Assembly: GCF_000182565.1 (NCBI RefSeq)
Contig: NW_015971540.1
Location: 1-64,000, forward strand
DNA length: 64,000 nucleotides
Direction of reading: 5' to 3'
DNA from: Spizellomyces punctatus DAOM BR117
Taxonomy: Eukaryota; Chytridiomycota; Chytridiomycetes; Spizellomycetales; Spizellomycetaceae
Position numbers and translations under genes: made by a program. The notes below the pieces were generated by a model that had not been told where the DNA came from, did not search any database, and saw only the letters and a program-made list of their open reading frames with translations. How positions within the stretch are numbered: position 1 is the first letter of the stretch; the number at the start of each line of letters is the position of its first letter. This document shows positions 10,654 to 21,294 of this stretch, one piece after another.

Positions 10654-10745
10654 TTCGGGTGTAGAAGCCATTTGTGGTATCAAAAAAAAAAAAAAAAAAA
10701 AAACCATAACCCGAACTTATGAGAGGGCGGTATACTTATGCGACA
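10654..10745. repeat. Dispersed repeat, copy B
   Basis: Second copy of the element at 6619-6710, with an inserted run of about 22 A (10682 onward). It directly abuts the BMT5-like fragment. Confidence 0.7.
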
Positions 10746-11234
10746 TCTTGTCACCGTGAACCACCACTCGTTCACAGTCTCGATCCTTTTGGCGCTATTT
10801 TTCATTGACGGACCTTCGTGCATCAGCACTTCCGCGACAAACGACACAGGGTCAATACACCATGACATTTCCGATGAAATCAAAGAATGAATTCCAATAC
10901 AATCTGTTCAGACATAAAATGGCTGCGGCAGAAAGTTGCCACCTATAGCATAATAAAAAGAACCATAAAATCTAGCCCTTACATTAAGACTATTTGTCTA
11001 TATGTGTTTACATCCGTGTGCATTTGGGGCGTACGTGCGTGTGTGTGTTTGTAGCACAGAGGAAAGAAGCGTGGATTGCAATCTCCACAATCTCGCATGT
11101 ACAAAAGAGGGCAGAGTGCGAGCGTACTCATGAAAGGAGAGCAAAGGCGAATATAGAATGGTACTGTTCACCAAGGACGTACACGACACAGAAATCACTT
11201 GTGCTGTGCGTTGCTGAAAGCGATCAGGAATACG
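10746..11234. other. Intergenic, probable 5' region of the BMT5-like gene
   Basis: No separate gene supported. An upstream in-frame ATG at 11199 gives 12 extra codons to the gene below. Confidence 0.4.
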
Positions 11235-12152
11235 ATGAGCATCAAGATTGAAGTTCTTTGGGGTCCTGAACCAGAGGGCAAGTTTATCACCCTGCCACTG
11301 GCGTCCGGGCGGTTTCAAAAGATCTTATTTGATCGCAGTTTGCCAAAGGTTCTTATTGTGGGAGAAGGCAAAAACTTCACATTCACAGCCGCCTTTGTAG
11401 CGCTCAGACGATCCTTCGAGAACGTCATTACAACCACATGGCCAGTTCTTTCGCCGGATTGGAGTGAAGTGGTAAAGACTGCCTTGTCGAATGCGCACAG
11501 AAACCAAGAGTTCCTCGCCAAGTCTGATCTTTATGGTAGATGAATTTGCCTGAGCCATGGCAGAAACATTGATAACAATCTCCTTTCACTAGATACCACG
11601 TCATTCACCGTTGAAGAAGTATATACTCGCTACGGAAGCATTTTTGGTGTATCACCTTCCACTGGTCCAACCTATATCGGAAATGTCAATGCGACAGAAC
11701 TTGAAGAACACGACAATATAATTCACAGTCATTGCGAAAACATTTTTTTCCAGTGTCCCCACGACGGGCAATCGGGAACCCAGCACCTGATTGTGAGTTT
11801 TATGTCGAGTGCCGCGCGGGTGCAGAAGGCTGGGAACTACCTGTTCCTTGGAATCACTAAAGATGGACGATATTCCAATGTTTATGGCCTTCGTGAGCTT
11901 ATTGAAACATCTGCACCAAACATCGGTTATCGGTTGGAAGGGGTCGATGACATTACTATTCAAAAGATACTGCATTTTGGGTACAGGCATCAAGCAAGAA
12001 GAGATGAAGATGATATCCATGACAGAATATTAGCGCATCATGTTACGCTTGTTTTTCATAGAGAGGTTGTTTGGTTTTGCTTGAACAAACAGCCTTACAC
12101 GATGAATATTAAATCGGCATTTTTTCAAAGGACTCTTCCAGTAGCCCAGTAA
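11235..12152 (+). CDS. DUF2431/BMT5-like Rossmann methyltransferase-family protein, divergent
   Basis: Two exons, 11235-11535 and 11593-12152, flank a 57-nt GT-AG intron and give 286 residues. Exon 1 carries KVLIVGEGKNFTFTAAF, which corresponds to the glycine-rich GEGdFSF motif of the DUF2431 domain in 25S rRNA uridine-N3 methyltransferases of the Bmt5 type. Exon 2 carries IFFQCPHDGQ, matching the family's FNFPH motif, and a stretch with GNYLFLGITKDGRYSNVYGL. Both motifs are altered (an insertion in GEG.FSF; Gln-Cys before PH), so catalytic activity is uncertain. A partial copy lies about 0.9 kb upstream, suggesting a locally duplicating family. ATG 11199 is an alternative start. Confidence 0.7.
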
Positions 12153-12803
12153 ATGCAAATGATTTGAGTGACGAGTTTGCCTCGAGGCTCAACATTAGAG
12201 AACCTCAGAGAAGAACCGGGATTGAATATTCTGACGATGAAGGATAGGAGGTTCAAAGGGAAAAAGTTAAACGGGAATGAAGGGTGGTCGGCAATCATCA
12301 TTTAATGCTTTGTAGAGACGGCTAAACCAAATATAATAAGGGGCTGGAAATCGGTGGACAGCTGCTCTCATAGACACGCCGATGCTTGAATAGAGACTGA
12401 TGCAGTCAACTCAATCCATTACACATTTTCCTGTTTTCACTGGCAGCTGTTGCATGTTCGCTGAATCGATTTGACCACGCCTCCGAGCACGCTTCGGTTA
12501 GGACAGTTTTAGTACCACATACGCATGCATGGTTATTTTTAGGGTTAAGAGTGTCCAATGCGTAAGGAGCATTAGGCAACAGAACGCCAACCACTTCAGT
12601 TGTGAGTTGAATTGCCCGATAACGTAGGGAAGACTTTAAATCGGAAAGTTTCACTGCGTATGCATAAAGCGCACAGTAAGCAGTAATAAATAAAGCAATG
12701 TCGGACAAGAGCGCGCTTTGAGGATGACTCAGGTCGAAACATGAAAAGCGGACCTTTTATAAACCTCACGACGCAAACAGTAAGCCATCATCAAATCAAA
12801 AGT
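12153..12803. other. Intergenic
   Basis: A 100-codon minus-strand open frame (12406-12708) lacks an ATG at its start and has no recognisable motif; not called. Confidence 0.4.
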
Positions 12804-13766
12804 ATGGACGAACAGAAAGTATCTGAAGCCAATGTTCTCATCATATACGGCTTTGGCAAGGATGAGAATATGCCGAGTGGGGTACGGCCGCAATCCATAT
12901 GATACATGACAAGTTGCATTGTTCCTGCTCATTTACCTTTTACTACAGTCTGGTTTCTGTCAAAAGGTAGAAACCTTTGCAAGAGCGACAAAAATCCCAT
13001 ATGAGCTCCGCGCAACTCTGCCTGATCGTGCGCCGAAAGGAAAGCTTCCTTACATTACTTTCGGAGATGAAACTGTCGCGGATTCCCATTTCATTTTAAA
13101 ATACGTCGTCCAGAAGCGTATCTCTCGGGATCTAGATGCCTCTTTAACTCCTTCTCAAAAGGCGGACTCCCGCGCTTTCCAGTCATATATTGAGGAGCAT
13201 TTGTATTCGTGTATTTGCTATGAGAGGTGGATGGTAGATGCCAATTATCAGGTTGTCGTCCGGGAGTCCTTTTCGGCAGCTCCGTCAGTACTTCGACCAT
13301 TGTTGGGCTGGTACTTTTGGAGAAAAGTGAGGTCCGGATTGTGGGCACAGGGCGTGGGAAGGCATTCGACTGAAGAAGTCTATGGGCTTCTGGAGGACGC
13401 TGTAACCCATCTCGCGGCAAGGCTGGAGGTTCAGTTTGACATCACTGCGGACAAGTCAAGACACATTTACTTTCACGGAGGAGAGAGCCCCACCCAGATT
13501 GATGTCATTCTTTATGCGTTCCTTGCCAACGCTATCGCAACTGATTCGTGAGTAGTGAACCTGTGACTACGAAAAGGCCAGCGCATGTTTGGCTTTGGCT
13601 AATAATGCAAAATCCTTTCCTCTCTACCAGCAATCCGTACTTTAACAAGCTTATGCTTGCCCAGCCAGCACTGGTGACATTTACAAGACAAATGACGACT
13701 CTTTTGTTTCCCGAATACACAAAGGTCTTGGAAAAGCTAGACGCTGGTACTCTTGCGAAAGACTGA
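12804..13766 (+). CDS. Failed-axon-connections/metaxin-like glutathione S-transferase fold protein
   Basis: Three exons, 12804-12881, 12949-13547 and 13631-13766, joined in phase, give 270 residues. The N-terminal thioredoxin-like part reads NVLIIYGFGKDENMPSG and then FCQKVETFARATKIPYE. The usual Ser-Pro-Phe-Cys of the Fax family is represented by Ser-Gly-Phe-Cys, and PKGKLPYITFGDETVADSHF follows. The C-terminal helical GST domain contains ICYERWMVD and SPTQIDVILYAFLAN. Members of this family are found in fungi and animals, and some are outer mitochondrial membrane import components. No transmembrane tail is seen here, so a soluble Fax-type enzyme or binding protein is more likely. Exact function unknown. 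Confidence 0.85.
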
Positions 13767-14936
13767 AAAAGCAACTCTTGACGAGTTGAAAAGCGGCTGA
13801 CCCTTCGATCCAACCACCAAGTGACAAAGCCGTTCGTTCATCATATGCCTTATGTAACTTACACCACAAGTGTAAAAATAGATTTGGATGATGGATGGAT
13901 GTAAAGACAGAGGGAAATCCGTTTTGGGACCTCTGCACGTGCTGTATGAAATTCTCTCCCTTTGAGTACCGAGGGATGGACAACGTGGAGGAGTTTGTGC
14001 TCTCGCTCCGTCAAGTAGAATCAAGTGCATCTATTTTCTTTTGTGTTTGTGGAATGGTGTGGGGAACAATTCGAAAATCTCTGTGGAATTATCCATCTCA
14101 GTTTGCTTCTGTTCTTGTCTTACGATCCGCATGTTCTCTTTTTTTCGTAGCGGCTTTGAAACAATGCATGCAACATTTCATAGTGACCAATCGTATATTG
14201 CATATTTAAAGTCATTGACACATTTGACATGAAATTGGCGCCCAACACAAAACTTTAAACGTATGAAAATGGATATCAACCAGCCCTCTATTCAAACTCC
14301 TCACCGCCTCATCTCTCTTGAATCTACAAAAGCGGGCTTTTGGCTGTTTCCCATGTCCGATTTGTGTTTTTTTGACATTTGCTTTCTGTCCAACCACCAA
14401 CTTGTGTTTGCATGCTAAAAGAAGAAAGAAAAAAAAAAAAAAAGTTGATCGGCCCTCCCATTCTGCCAAATGCTTTAATCCACTCGGGCGAGGGCATGGC
14501 AGCATGTGCTGAAGTTTCAAACGATAAAAAGCACTCGAATCACATCTGTTAATGGGATAGGGTTAAGAATGTTAAATGTTCTTGTAGAAAAAACGATTCG
14601 AATTGTCCAATCGAATGTTCCTGTTTCCAAAATGGGGCGTATCAAAAGAATTGAGAAAACATTTTTTTCTGCCAAAAGACAAATCAAACCGTTTCAAAGA
14701 GCCGCGTGTTCTGAGATATGTCTGCACGTGCAGTCATTCTGGCCATCGGTTGGTCATTGCGTTGAAATGTAGATGAACGAAGTGTTCCACTTTTCTTTTT
14801 TTTTTATTCTTTTTCTTTATTCAGCTTCTGTGGTCAGAATGGAAATAAAAGGCGGACCCTCGCTCGGCCTTCCCTGGTTTCTTTACCCTACCCGTCGCCT
14901 TGTCTACCTGCCGATCCCTCATCAGGTACCTCAGAG
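13767..14936. other. Intergenic
   Basis: AT-rich with homopolymer A and T tracts (about 14430-14443 and 14797-14806). No supported gene. It holds the promoter of the phosphate symporter. Confidence 0.5.
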
Positions 14937-16728
14937 ATGGCAGCTACACGGCAAAATGCTTTCCAAGCCCTCGATGAGGCAAAGTTTGGTCGCTCTCATG
15001 TGCGCGCGGTCTTGGTGTCTGGTGTCGGTTTCTTGTATGTTCAACATATCGCATTTCTAAAAACGCAATGGGAAATGAAATCTAACTTGCGTTTTTGGTT
15101 AATCCAGTACTGATGCCTACGATATCTTCATTATCGGTCTTGTTGTGCCAATGATCGGTTTTGTATATTTCCAAGACAATGGCGGCAAAGTCCCTACGTT
15201 CCCTGGGTCCAGTATCGATTATGACGGTCTTATTAAGGGTGTTTCCATTTGGGGTACTCTCCTTGGTCAATTGGTCTTTGGTATTCTTGGTGACAAGTTG
15301 GGTCGTAAGAAGGTGTATGGTGTGGAGTTGGGTATTATGATTGTGTCTACCATTGGTAAGTTTTCCGGCATCAATTAATTACGACAGAAACGATGAAAAT
15401 CTTAACATTACATTTTTTGCCAGGGTGCTGCTTCGCGTCCAACACTGCCCGTGGTATCGGTATTCTTGCTATGCTCGGTTTCTGGCGTTTCTGGCTTGGT
15501 TTCGGTATCGGTGGTGACTACCCCGTTTCCGCTATCATCACCTCAGAGTTCGCCACTGTCAAGAGGCGTGGTCAAATGATGGCCATGGTCTTCTCCATGC
15601 AAGGAATTGGTATCTTGCTCGGAGCCCTTTTCGCCTTTATTGTTCTTGCCTGCTTCAAGAGTGCGCTCACCGATACATCAGACCCTCAAGCTTACCTCTA
15701 CTTTGACTACGTGTGGCGTATTTGCCTTGGTCTTGCTGTCATTCCCAACTTGTGCGCTATTTACTTCCGTCTTACCATCCCTGAGACACCCCGTTACACC
15801 GCTGCCATTACTGGAGATGCCGAAAAGGCTGTTCGAGACTCTGAGAGATTTGTCAACGGAGGTGCCGACACTACTGGCATGCACACCCCAGCCACTGGCG
15901 CTGTCGTCCCCGCAAAGAAATCCAACAGTTTTGCCGAGTTCAAGGCATTCTTTGGAAAACGGGAGAACTTCAAGCTCCTTTTCGCCACATCCCTCTGCTG
16001 GTTCTGCCTTGACGTTGCCTTCTACGGTCTTTCCCTCAACAACTCTGTCGTCATCAGCAACATCGGGTTCAAGACCGACAAACACTCGTCGCCATACGAT
16101 GTTATCCACGCCCAGGTCGTCGGAAATGTTATCATTGCGTTCTGTGGAACGGTTCCAGGTTACTACTTCTCCGTCGCATTCATTGAGAAGATGGGCAGGA
16201 AGAAGATTCAATTGATGGGCTTCGCCATGTGCACGATCATCTACGTCGTTTTGGCTTCTGCATACAACAAGATCCTCGAAACTAGCACAGCTCTTTTCAT
16301 CGTCCTCTACTCTCTCGGCATGTTCTTCAAGAACTTTGGAGCCAACATGGTATGTTGACACCACACAGGCAATTCCATCCGATAATGTAACCATTGCTCA
16401 TCTTTACTGTTCTGCGCAGACCACCTTCATCTACCCTGGAGAAATCTTCCCCACCCGCTTCCGATCCACTGCGCACGGTATCTCCGCTGCTGCTGGTAAG
16501 GCAGGTGCCATTCTGGCCGCTCATGGTTTCGCGAAATGGAAGGCAGACCTTGGGCTTGACGGTACCTTGGGTGTGTTGGCGGGTTTCATGTTCATTGGTT
16601 TCTTGACAACTTTCCTTTTGCCTGAAACGGCCGGCCGTAGTCTTGAGGAAATTAACAACGAGGGGGTATATGACCCAGAACACACACATGGCGAGAAGGA
16701 GCGGGATGTAATTGAAGTAAAAGCCTAA
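14937..16728 (+). CDS. PHO84: Inorganic phosphate:H+ symporter, Pho84-type (MFS)
   Basis: Four exons (14937-15034, about 15108-15355, 15424-16349, 16420-16728) give 526 residues, typical for the family. This plasma-membrane major facilitator takes up phosphate with protons. Visible motifs, in order: FFTDAYDIFIIG in TM1, GDKLGRKKVYG between TM2 and TM3, GFGIGGDYPVSAIITSEFA in TM4, PETPRYTAAI after TM6, a cytosolic loop with Ala/Pro/Ser-rich sequence, FIYPGEIFPTRFRSTAHG, and PETAGRSLEEIN near the C-terminus. The last four are characteristic of phosphate:H+ symporters. The MFS motif-A loop and TM4 signature are intact, so it should be functional. The exon 2 start was inferred from frame and could be off by a base. 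Confidence 0.96.
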
Positions 16729-17467
16729 TGTATAGACTGGTCTCTAGCCATCTTCGCATAGCTTGCTTGTAAAGTTGCCGCCGTAGAGGCAGGACTATTG
16801 CTGCCATGTTTGCCTTATTATCTTTTAAATAATTTTCCCTAGCGTATATTTGAGTCAGAAATAAATCCTCATGACCCATATTTCCTGTCGAACTAGTTTG
16901 AAGAGTACTTTTGTGTGCAGGTTGCTTGTAATTGTAATCCCACATTTTCGTTCGCAGATCTTACAAAATTGTAGTTGTAGTTGTAAACTGTGGCACAGTA
17001 ACATTCGCCCCGCACCCTCTAAACCACCTTGACGGTCGCATGCCAAACCAGGTTTGCAAGGGACTAATGTAATTATAACGGTATGCCTGCGTTCGAGGAA
17101 TTGACTTCATGAGGTATATTCATCCTCTCATAGTTAAAAGGGCTACTGAATCATTTAATGACCAACTGCGCCATGCTCTGGAAGACGGGCGATTCGACAA
17201 CATGTTCATAACACTATAGTGCACGACAAAAAGAATTTCAAAGCATCGCCCTCTCAAGCAAGACTTGGTTGCAACAGATTTCAACAAATGCAAAGAAAAA
17301 TTCTCTCTATTTAGTTTTATGGTACACTTTTCACAAATATGCACCGCTGTATCGACTGACCAGTAAACTATACATACGTCTATTGTAAATGACTATCAAA
17401 GAGTCGGTGAGCTACTAGCAGCGCCGGTGTTGAGCGTGAGGGGGCGAGGTCATTCGTCATGGACTGT
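16729..17467. other. Intergenic between convergent genes
   Basis: 3' regions of the phosphate symporter and of the minus-strand secreted protein. No supported gene. Confidence 0.5.
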
Positions 17468-19120
17468 CTAGTTGGTGTTCTTTTGAGAGGTGTTGTTGTT
17501 GGCCGTCTGCTTGTTCGCGTTTGCTTGGCCGTTCTTCTGGTTGTTGTTCTGCTTGTTATTCTGGTTGTTATTCTTCTTGTTGTTCTGGTTGTTGTTATTC
17601 TTTTGAGAAGCGTTGTTGTTGGCCGTCTGCGTGGTGTTTTGGTTTGCGTTTGCTTGGCCGTTCTTCTGGTTGTTGTTCTGCTTGTTCTTTTGGTTGTCCT
17701 TTTCGTTGTTGTTCTGCTTATTGTTATTCTTCTGAGAGGTGTTGTTGTTGGCCGTCTGCGTGGTGTTTTGGTTCGCGTTTGCTTGGCCGTTCTTCTGGTT
17801 GTTGTTCTGCTTATTGTTATTCTTTTGAGAGGTGTTGTTGTTGGCCGTTTGCGTGGTGTTTTGGTTTGCGTTTGCTTGGCCGTTCTTCTGGTTGTTGTTC
17901 TGTTTGTTATTCTGCTTGTTGTTCTGGTTGTTGTTATTGTTTGCAAATTTGAGGTCGATGGCCACACCCTTCCCATTCAAGACGGGAGTAATTGGTGATT
18001 TAAACCCGAGTAACCCCTCACAATTCAAACCATCCGCTCCAAAAGAGTTTGCAAATCGTGCCCCAAGAAAGGTAAACAAGTTGTTGCCTGTGGCGGGATC
18101 CGGCGTAGTTCCTTTGATGGTCAAACCTTTTTGACTCTGGATTACAGGCGGCGCAACCTTGGCAAAGTTTTGACAATATGTTTTGGGGTCAGCGTCTTTA
18201 AGCGTCGCAGCGAGAGTTTGACCGACTTCTTTGCGGTAGGCATTGATTTTGTTGAGATTCTGCTTGCCATTAACGAGCACCATCGGATCATTGGCGGGTA
18301 TTAGGGCGACGGGAGCTCCTTGGAGGGAGGCTTGAAGTTCGTCTGTACCAAGGGTTGCGCGCTTTGCGCCAGGATCATCCAAGGCGGACACGAGGAACGG
18401 AGTGCATCCGATAGCAGGGTCCAAAAAGGCTGTGAGAAGAGCGTTGTCGGAACCATTGTTAATAACTTTGGCTTTCTTTCCCAGTTTTTTCCTGTTGTCT
18501 GCTGTATCCTGCGCAGTAGTTTCTCCAACTTGGAGGTATTGCGTATTTACATTATCTGATTGGTCCTGGTCGATAACGGCGAACGATCGGACAGTGGGGC
18601 AGGTGGTACCGTCTTTAGCGTTACCGAGTTGGGGAATCTTGGCTTGCTTTTGCGCTGCAGCAAAGAAGCCCGCTCCGTTGCAAGAAGCAAATTGACCGAA
18701 AATGCTGTTTCCGAGACCATTGACACATTTGGCTTGCTTGAGCGAACCCTTTACGTCGACAAGCTGGAGATTGTCTGCATTGGTACCAAACCAAATGCCA
18801 ACAATCGCATTTGCGGGAAGGGTGGGAACAACAGGTGCAATGGCGGGTTTGGTCCCTTTTGTGATGACGAGAGGAGAATATGCAAACAGTTCTCCAGTGG
18901 CGGGATCCAGGATGGTGGCCTCTACAAAGCTTTGTGTGTTTGGATCAGACTGCTTGCAGCCGCCAGCGAGTTCGTAAGGGGTAGCTAGCCCTTGGGCGGA
19001 AAGGGCATTAGGAGGAACCGTGAGTGTGCATGGCGCTTTTGCCGCTGGGGCCGCCTGGGCCTTTGCGGTAAAGAGAAGGATGCTACAGCCGAGGATAACA
19101 AGGATTTTGTTGAAAGGCAT
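17468..19120 (-). CDS. Secreted protein of a conserved fungal family with Q/N-rich repeat tail
   Basis: Single exon, 550 residues, read from ATG 19120. An upstream in-frame ATG exists but the signal peptide starts here: MPFNKILVILGCSILLF, with likely cleavage after AQA. Residues about 25-400 form a compact Cys-containing domain. Landmarks are SAQGLATPYEL, PVVPTLPANAIVGIWFGTN, NSIFGQFASCNGAGFF and CPTVRSFAVIDQDQSDNV. I recognise this as a conserved extracellular domain of unknown function in many fungi. The C-terminal ~150 residues are almost only Asn, Gln, Lys, Thr, Ala and Ser, in four repeats built around QKNGQANANQNTTQTANNN. The tail is prion-like in composition and may mediate cell-wall or surface aggregation (inference). 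Gene ends TAG at 17468. Confidence 0.85.
   Translation of the reverse strand: MPFNKILVILGCSILLFTAKAQAAPAAKAPCTLTVPPNALSAQGLATPYELAGGCKQSDPNTQSFVEATILDPATGELFAYSPLVITKGTKPAIAPVVPTLPANAIVGIWFGTNADNLQLVDVKGSLKQAKCVNGLGNSIFGQFASCNGAGFFAAAQKQAKIPQLGNAKDGTTCPTVRSFAVIDQDQSDNVNTQYLQVGETTAQDTADNRKKLGKKAKVINNGSDNALLTAFLDPAIGCTPFLVSALDDPGAKRATLGTDELQASLQGAPVALIPANDPMVLVNGKQNLNKINAYRKEVGQTLAATLKDADPKTYCQNFAKVAPPVIQSQKGLTIKGTTPDPATGNNLFTFLGARFANSFGADGLNCEGLLGFKSPITPVLNGKGVAIDLKFANNNNNQNNKQNNKQNNNQKNGQANANQNTTQTANNNTSQKNNNKQNNNQKNGQANANQNTTQTANNNTSQKNNNKQNNNEKDNQKNKQNNNQKNGQANANQNTTQTANNNASQKNNNNQNNKKNNNQNNKQNNNQKNGQANANKQTANNNTSQKNTN
17485..17945 (-). repeat. Coding tandem repeats of ~93 bp and longer variants
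   Basis: Four imperfect units inside the secreted-protein gene. Two are nearly identical 31-residue units; the others carry extra N/Q/K-rich insertions. The strand asymmetry (G/T-rich on the plus strand) produces open but meaningless frames on the other strand. Confidence 0.85.
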
Positions 19121-19952
19121 GCTGCCTTCTTCAAGGTCGGAAGGAAAGGTTGTTGAACTCTGGTGTGTGCTTCTTGGCAAAAGGCAACCATTTGTATTTT
19201 CATATTTATGTGCATCGTAATTAAAAGTTCAATCAGCTGTGGGAAAATTGGAGAAGAAGAGGAGATCCGCGTGAGAAAAAAATAAATTCCAAAATCGAAT
19301 TGCGAATATTCCCACAGGTCATTTAATTAATAAACCCCTTAGAAAGACTCCCCTGAAACACGTCTGGCTGCCTAAGCCGTTGTTGATGGAACTTCTAGAG
19401 ATAAAACAGCTCCGCAAAATAAATTTAAACAAAAGCAAGGCATGAAGCAGGAGATGGACAATGCTTACAGCCGAAACAGCCAAACCGACCGTCGGGTTGG
19501 ATTGCACACAAGAGAGAATGTGACTTGATGATGACGATGAGTGGTTACGCTCAAATAATATGGCTCCGATGACCGCCGATTGCCCTTGACAATCAAGACG
19601 AGCACATTTTACCCATTAAACTCCCTCTCGGCAATTGCCAGCCATGAAACAGCATCAAGATCGTACCAAACAAAATGAACACAAGAGTTGATTGTATGAC
19701 GGAACAACTCTCGCTGCAAAACACACATAGTGACCTTGACAATGCAAAGTATTCACGTGAATTCAACCTATGAACGGCGAACGGCCGCCGCTTATGAGAC
19801 TTTAGGGGTTTACTTCACACCTAGCATACTGCTGTATGGGACCATGTTCTGTGGTTTGAGGATGGACTTGGACAAAACTGCCCCCGCTGAGGGATAGCAG
19901 GTTTCATACTTTGTACTGGGAGGGCGATGCTACGTCCGGCAAGGTATTATTT
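19121..19952. other. Intergenic
   Basis: Promoter side of the secreted protein and 3' side of the HhH gene. No supported gene. Confidence 0.5.
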
Positions 19953-20932
19953 TTATGAGACATCCTCATCGGCCGCCTTTCGCCGTCGTTTACTCCTCCT
20001 TAGACCAGTCGTTTCGTCATCATCATTGGACTTTGAGGGACGCTTTTCCTCCTTCTCAGGTATTCCATCTTCTTCTGTGACAGGAGTGCCCGTGTCATTT
20101 CCATTTCCTTTGTCCTCACCCATCTCAGTCAGTCCAAACCGCTTCCCAATGCACCAAGCCCACACAGCGCGCTCGCATTTTCCAGCGGTCCAATTATCGC
20201 TCCCTTCCCTCTTGTTTAATTCGGCAGCTTGAGCGCGCAGCTTCTCCAAAAGGTTTTTATACGCAGGTACTGTATATTGAAGTTTAGCGGAATAGAGGGA
20301 CAGTGCTTCGTCCGACATGAAAGGGATACTCGGATTATATGCAGACAGAAGAGCTGGTAGTCCAAATGCTTAATATTGCAAAAGGTCGTCACACGTTCAT
20401 GTTCACGAACTCACCAGAAGCGGTGGCTGGTCCGACACCTTTCAGCTTTGCCAATTCCTTCAAGGCGGCTATTATAGATTCATCAGATTCTTTAACTAAC
20501 GAAAATCCTCTGCGAGAGGCCCCTACAACAACATCTGGTGGATTGGAGGACACCTGCGCAAGAAGGGTCGGCCGAAATTTTCCCCTCTGAAAAAATATCG
20601 CTCAATCCCCAACACCTCATCTCCCGAGGAACACGTCATTCACAGAAATCTTACACTCAACTTCCACTCCATGACTTTGACCTAAGAGTTTGAAAATCGG
20701 AACGTGAAGCTCCCATCACCTTCGCCCAAAAGACCCAAAGCTAACCAACCAGCTCGTCCCGCGTCAAGCTGCCTCGTTCCACTATCGCCTTGTGAAGATC
20801 ATTCCACATCCACTTGTCCAGCTCCTGTAGTTTGTTTCCTTTAGCAACTTCCTTGGAGGTACATAGAGCTCTAAGAGCCGAGGAGTAGGAGGCATGCGCA
20901 TTTTGCCAGTCGGTGGGAAATGAAGGCGGCAT
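19953..20932 (-). CDS. Conserved eukaryotic helix-hairpin-helix protein of unknown function
   Basis: Four exons read 20932-20750, 20681-20655, 20586-20415 and 20353-19953, giving 260 residues. The second exon is only 27 nt and encodes VKVMEWKLS. It is needed to give the conserved WKL.RGKFRP stretch. Next come LKELAKLKGVGPATASALLS, a helix-hairpin-helix (GVGPATAS) as in base-excision DNA glycosylases, and IPFMSDEA. The order matches an uncharacterised family widespread in fungi, animals and plants. No glycosylase catalytic Lys/Asp or Fe-S Cys set is evident, so enzyme activity is doubtful. The C-terminal ~60 residues are charged and end in a basic RRSKRRRK cluster, a likely nuclear signal. By inference it is a nuclear DNA-binding protein. 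Confidence 0.85.
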
Positions 20933-21294
20933 TTTGACAGAGATCGCGACCTGCTGCTGCTTCAGCCAAGCCTGTCTCCGAAAATGTCACGTGACTTGCC
21001 TTGTGCTAAGATCGTTTTGCATCGTCGTTGCCAGTACTGGCCTGTCGTCAACAATGGTTGACCTATCCAGCGATGGATTGGATATTTCTCATATATGAGT
21101 AACATGTTTGTCCACAATGACCTCGCTTGGATGAAACACGAGAGTATGCACAACGTCCACATATTTGCGTTCTCCGTTTTGACAGGGTATTATATTTTCA
21201 TATCACTGCGATATACTATGACATATGATACTCTAGGATATTGTAGACAACGACCTACAGGCAATAGTGAACAGGTACAAACTCCTCCATTCCC
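20933..21294. other. Intergenic
   Basis: No supported feature. Confidence 0.4.

Noticed and set aside
10680-10703. Possible retroposon poly-A tail
   Set aside because: An A-tract lies inside a dispersed repeat, but no target-site duplication or reverse-transcriptase remnant was found.
15678-16394. 238-codon minus-strand frame
   Set aside because: Antisense of the phosphate symporter exons; composition is a codon-bias shadow.
17459-17998. Long plus-strand open frames rich in Val, Leu and Cys
   Set aside because: They are antisense shadows of the Q/N-rich repeats of the secreted-protein gene on the minus strand.
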